Shown: in pieces, positions 7,506 to 9,122 of the stretch | Layout: each line of letters begins with the position of its first letter | Position numbering within the stretch: the first letter of the stretch is position 1 | Origin: Candidatus Omnitrophota bacterium | GTDB lineage: Bacteria > Ratteibacteria > UBA8468 > B48-G9 > DTJG01 | DNA length: 9,122 nt | Assembly (NCBI GenBank): GCA_023818725.1 | Contig: JAMWBX010000020.1 | Location: forward strand, 674-9,795 | Direction: 5' to 3' | Program-made: the position numbers and the translations under genes | Notes under the pieces: model-generated | The model's input: only the letters and a program-made list of their open reading frames with translations | Told to the model about the DNA's origin: nothing | Databases searched by the model: none

Positions 7506-8670
7506 CTGTAAACCCTCCCTGTAAAATGGTTCTTTTTTTGAACTGGTTGTATATATAGAATAATGATATTTTACCTGAGGCGGTGCTAAAGTTTATCCCT
7601 GCGGAATAAATAAATCTATCTGCGTCAGGCAGTGTTGGTTCAAAAGTATCATCAGGTACAGGTGATTGAATAAAGCCTATTGCTGCATTCAATCTGCATT
7701 TTCGATTTAAATTATACTCAATGCCGGCTGAATAATTCCAGACATCCTGCCAGTTTTTTATCAGTGGCGGAATGAGCAAGCTATCAGGACCAGCATCCAC
7801 AACAATTTTTTTCAGGCATGAATATTTAACAGATTCTAACCCTAATTGAACAGCCAGTTTTTCATTCTTCCATCTATACCCTAATGAGTATATTTCAGGA
7901 AATTTTATTGTAAATGTGCTTTTTACTGATGGTTGAATTCCTTGAAGAAAGGGTGGAAGTGCGGATGGGAAATTTGTCATTGAAAATGTTCCGGTATAGC
8001 TGGCTTCAAATGGTGAACTCCAGGTTAATCCCAAGGAGTGGTTTTTCTTGTGATAATGGATACCTATTCTGAATGACGCTGCGACATCTTCTCCCTTCAA
8101 TGTTGCAGTTCCATCCGGGGTTTGCGTTATGAAAGACCACGGTACGGACTGTCTTGTTTCAACGAAGCTTCTGTGTATATCAATTCCTGAACCTAAGCTT
8201 ATCGTTTTTGTGATAGGTAATGCTATTGAAGATGTAACTGTGACAAATTTCATTTCTCCATAGTACGGGACATTGTAAGCCCAGAATGTTTCTGTTATCT
8301 GACGGTGCCACTGGATTTGTTGCCCGTAAGGACTTGTTATTCCGAAACCAAAACGAAGATTTGATTTTTCCGGTACAAAACCCACATAGATATTTCCAAG
8401 AACCGCAAAATTATTTTTTTTCTCTGTCGAAATCATGTTTCCTAAATATTTCGTTTCTGAAAACAATCCAAGAATTCCTGTTTGAATCTGGCTTTTTTTC
8501 AATAATACCAGCCCGGCAGGATTCAGAACGCATGCAGATGCGTCGTCTGCCTGAGCTGTGAATGCTCCGGCATTCATCAATGAGATGGTACCTGGTGGCG
8601 GATTTCTGTATCCCTGCGAAAAGCAATAGTACTGCAGCAGAAGGATTGTCAGGCATATTTTTTTTATCAT
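7447..8670 (-). CDS. FadL/TodX (OmpP1)-family outer-membrane channel
   Basis: FadL-family proteins are 14-stranded outer-membrane barrels that admit long-chain fatty acids or other hydrophobic compounds. The 407-residue protein begins with a Sec signal (MIKKICLTILLLQYYCFS, likely cut near 18/19). The N-terminal hatch region then has GAFTAQADDASACVLNPAGL, with the hallmark NPAGL at 50-54, followed by the family-like FGFGITSPYGQQIQW. The rest is alternating amphipathic strands rich in aromatic and Gly residues, ending in a barrel-closing stretch (GNFVGCGYTTDI). AGGAG (8680-8676) lies 5 nt before the ATG. A sigma-54 promoter lies immediately upstream, and the kinase gene follows with a 59-nt overlap, so the two form one operon. 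The substrate cannot be deduced; a hydrophobic molecule is the family expectation. Confidence 0.87.
   Translation of the reverse strand: MIKKICLTILLLQYYCFSQGYRNPPPGTISLMNAGAFTAQADDASACVLNPAGLVLLKKSQIQTGILGLFSETKYLGNMISTEKKNNFAVLGNIYVGFVPEKSNLRFGFGITSPYGQQIQWHRQITETFWAYNVPYYGEMKFVTVTSSIALPITKTISLGSGIDIHRSFVETRQSVPWSFITQTPDGTATLKGEDVAASFRIGIHYHKKNHSLGLTWSSPFEASYTGTFSMTNFPSALPPFLQGIQPSVKSTFTIKFPEIYSLGYRWKNEKLAVQLGLESVKYSCLKKIVVDAGPDSLLIPPLIKNWQDVWNYSAGIEYNLNRKCRLNAAIGFIQSPVPDDTFEPTLPDADRFIYSAGINFSTASGKISLFYIYNQFKKRTILQGGFTDGIYRSSGNFVGCGYTTDI
7513..7518 (-). promoter_or_regulatory. Shine-Dalgarno of the kinase gene embedded in the fadL-like gene
   Basis: GGAGGG on the minus strand lies 7 nt before the kinase ATG. 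The same bases encode Gly-Gly in the QGGFTDG segment near the C-terminus of the FadL-like protein. This strong site supports the kinase start at 7505 despite its 59-nt overlap with the upstream gene. Confidence 0.8.
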
Positions 8671-8689
8671 TTTTTCTCCTTTCGCTCTC

Positions 8690-8717
8690 TTGATTATTAA
8701 AGCAAAGAGTGTGCCAA
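8690..8717 (-). promoter_or_regulatory. sigma-54 (-24/-12) promoter of the fadL-like/kinase operon
   Basis: Minus-strand bases 8717-8701 read TTGGCACACTCTTTGCT. Against the consensus (YTGGCACG-N4-TTGCW) this has the invariant GG (8715/8714) and GC (8703/8702) with exact 12-base register, plus CAC and TTGCT. Only the weakly conserved G after CAC differs. Transcription would start near 8690, giving a 20-nt leader that contains the Shine-Dalgarno. No convincing sigma-70 promoter was seen for this gene. rpoN lies in the same window, so the factor is available. Confidence 0.85.
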
Positions 8718-8812
8718 GTTATCGTTAAAATAAAAAAGTGTGAGCAAGCCCTATAAATATTGGCGCCATTTTGTCAGAAAATTGCCTTGTAATGAAAAAC
8801 CAGCAAAATTTA

Positions 8813-8830
8813 GTGTACATTTTTGTACAC
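8813..8830. promoter_or_regulatory. perfect inverted-repeat operator (site I), candidate enhancer site
   Basis: GTGTACA-TTTT-TGTACAC is a perfect 7-bp inverted repeat with a 4-nt centre. Its midpoint is about 132 bp upstream of the predicted sigma-54 start, the normal range for activator sites. It also abuts the -35 box of the candidate promoter for the radical SAM gene on the other strand. The geometry includes TGTA-N8-TACA, which some CRP/FNR-family regulators also use, so the binding protein is not identified. Confidence 0.65.
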
Positions 8831-8832
8831 AT

Positions 8833-8868
8833 TTGACACAAATTTCATTCAGGGATAACATAAATACT
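8833..8868 (+). promoter_or_regulatory. candidate sigma-70 promoter for the radical SAM gene
   Basis: TTGACA (8833-8838, full consensus) is followed after 17 nt by TAACAT (8856-8861, 4/6). Transcription would begin near 8868, about 44 nt before the GTG at 8912. The promoter sits between operator sites I and II, a layout compatible with repression. A second TTGACG at 8868-8873 has no good -10 box. Confidence 0.5.
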
Positions 8869-8891
8869 TGACGGTTTAAAGTTTAGACTTA

Positions 8892-8909
8892 ATGTACAAA
8901 ATTGAACAC
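8892..8909. promoter_or_regulatory. imperfect copy of the inverted-repeat operator (site II)
   Basis: ATGTACA-AAAT-TGAACAC matches site I at 12 of the 14 arm bases with the same 4-nt centre. The midpoint lies 79 bp from that of site I and about 24 nt before the following ATG-equivalent codon (GTG 8927). It would fall in the transcribed leader of the radical SAM gene. Confidence 0.55.
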
Positions 8910-8911
8910 AG

Positions 8912-9122
8912 GTGAACACAAATTCAGTGCTGATTACTATTGCGGGTGTTCCAAAGATTATGTCAGATTTTATCCCTGATAACGGGCTGGCAACTCTTGC
9001 TGCCTGTTTGAGGGAAAAAGGGCACAATTCAATTATCCTTGATTTTAATAACCCTGATACCCTTCACAAGGTTTTTGAAGAAAAATCTCTGTCAGATATC
9101 AGGCGCATTGCTGAAAAGCTAT
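8912..9122 (+). CDS. B12-binding radical SAM-like protein, N-terminal fragment (3'-truncated)
   Basis: Only about 70 codons are present; the frame runs off the window. The segment NSVLITIAGVPK.., then PDNGLATLAACLREKGHNSI, then ILDFNNPDT resembles the start of the cobalamin-binding domain found before the radical SAM barrel in B12-dependent radical SAM enzymes (a first beta strand, a GLATLAA helix, then a GH.V.ILD strand). The CxxxCxxC cluster motif would lie beyond the window, so the catalytic part is unverified. The in-frame TGA at 8903 bounds the start. GTG at 8912 (used here), GTG at 8927 (preceded by AGGTGA at 11 nt) and ATG at 8960 are all possible; the last would cut into the first strand. 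The gene diverges from the sigma-54-controlled operon and shares its control region. Confidence 0.6.
   Translation, partial: MNTNSVLITIAGVPKIMSDFIPDNGLATLAACLREKGHNSIILDFNNPDTLHKVFEEKSLSDIRRIAEKL

Larger units (their letters stand above)
8671..8911. other. divergent intergenic control region
   Basis: This 241-bp spacer separates the fadL-like gene (minus) from the radical SAM-like gene (plus). It is AT-rich and carries the sigma-54 promoter, two related inverted repeats and a plus-strand sigma-70-like promoter. No convincing ORF, tRNA, riboswitch or terminator was seen. An isolated 8-bp palindrome TGGCGCCA (8761-8768) lies between promoter and operators with no assigned role. Confidence 0.7.

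Noticed and set aside
8617..8670. Possible lipoprotein signal in the FadL-like protein (Cys16)
   Set aside because: The residues before the Cys are Gln-Tyr-Tyr, which do not fit a lipobox, and the family uses an ordinary Sec signal.
8761..8768. Palindrome TGGCGCCA in the control region
   Set aside because: It is only 8 bp, has no second copy, and lacks the register of a -24/-12 element in either direction. It may be a site but cannot be supported.
8770..8786. TTTGTCAGAAAATTGCC as a plus-strand -24/-12 promoter for the radical SAM gene
   Set aside because: The -12 TTGC fits, but the essential GG of the -24 element is absent.
8987..9003. CTGGCAACTCTTGCTG resembles a second sigma-54 promoter on the plus strand
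   Set aside because: GG and GC are two bases too close, and it lies inside the radical SAM-like coding sequence, encoding the conserved GLATLAA segment.
8845..9027. 60-codon minus-strand frame at the right edge
   Set aside because: It covers the operator region and the start of the radical SAM-like gene, shows no family resemblance and lacks a ribosome-binding site.

Overview
The window comes from an AT-rich genome of a Gram-negative (double-membrane) bacterium: it carries the MEP isoprenoid pathway, a signal-peptide-bearing FadL-type outer-membrane channel, sigma-54, and a receiver/histidine-kinase protein. Genes are tightly packed, with 4-59 nt overlaps. A soluble neutral-ceramidase-like hydrolase attached to the isoprenoid operon would fit candidate lineages such as Omnitrophota or other PVC-related groups. 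That placement is a guess from gene content, not something the sequence proves.

Left part (1-4336, + strand): one operon, 3' part of dxr - rseP - ispG - a ceramidase-like metal hydrolase. Each junction overlaps by 1-8 nt, so translation is probably coupled. dxr and ispG are two steps of the MEP pathway; rseP is the site-2 membrane protease commonly found between them. The fourth gene is the unusual member: it keeps all expected zinc ligands of neutral ceramidases but lacks a secretion signal. It ends 2 nt from a convergent gene.

Middle (4339-6355): an MgtC/SapB-type membrane protein (- strand) and rpoN (+ strand) diverge from an 82-nt spacer. Both lack a Shine-Dalgarno sequence, and for both the best promoter places transcription start at the A of the ATG, so both may be leaderless.

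Right part (6324-8670, - strand): a fadL-like gene followed by a cytoplasmic receiver + histidine kinase. The kinase gene starts inside the fadL-like gene, with its ribosome-binding site embedded in fadL codons, and its 3' end overlaps rpoN tail to tail by 32 bp. Upstream of the fadL-like gene is a near-perfect sigma-54 promoter (-24 GG / -12 GC with exact spacing). It implies a start 20 nt before the ATG and a role for the neighbouring rpoN.

Far right (8671-9122): a 241-bp divergent control region, then the start of a gene that looks like a B12-binding radical SAM protein and runs off the window. The control region holds a perfect 18-bp inverted repeat about 132 bp upstream of the predicted sigma-54 start (the usual enhancer distance), a second imperfect copy 79 bp away, and a sigma-70-like promoter for the radical SAM gene between them. 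The main hypothesis from this window is a local sigma-54 regulatory circuit: rpoN, a sensor-less receiver-kinase and an outer-membrane channel, with a shared operator region facing a radical SAM gene.
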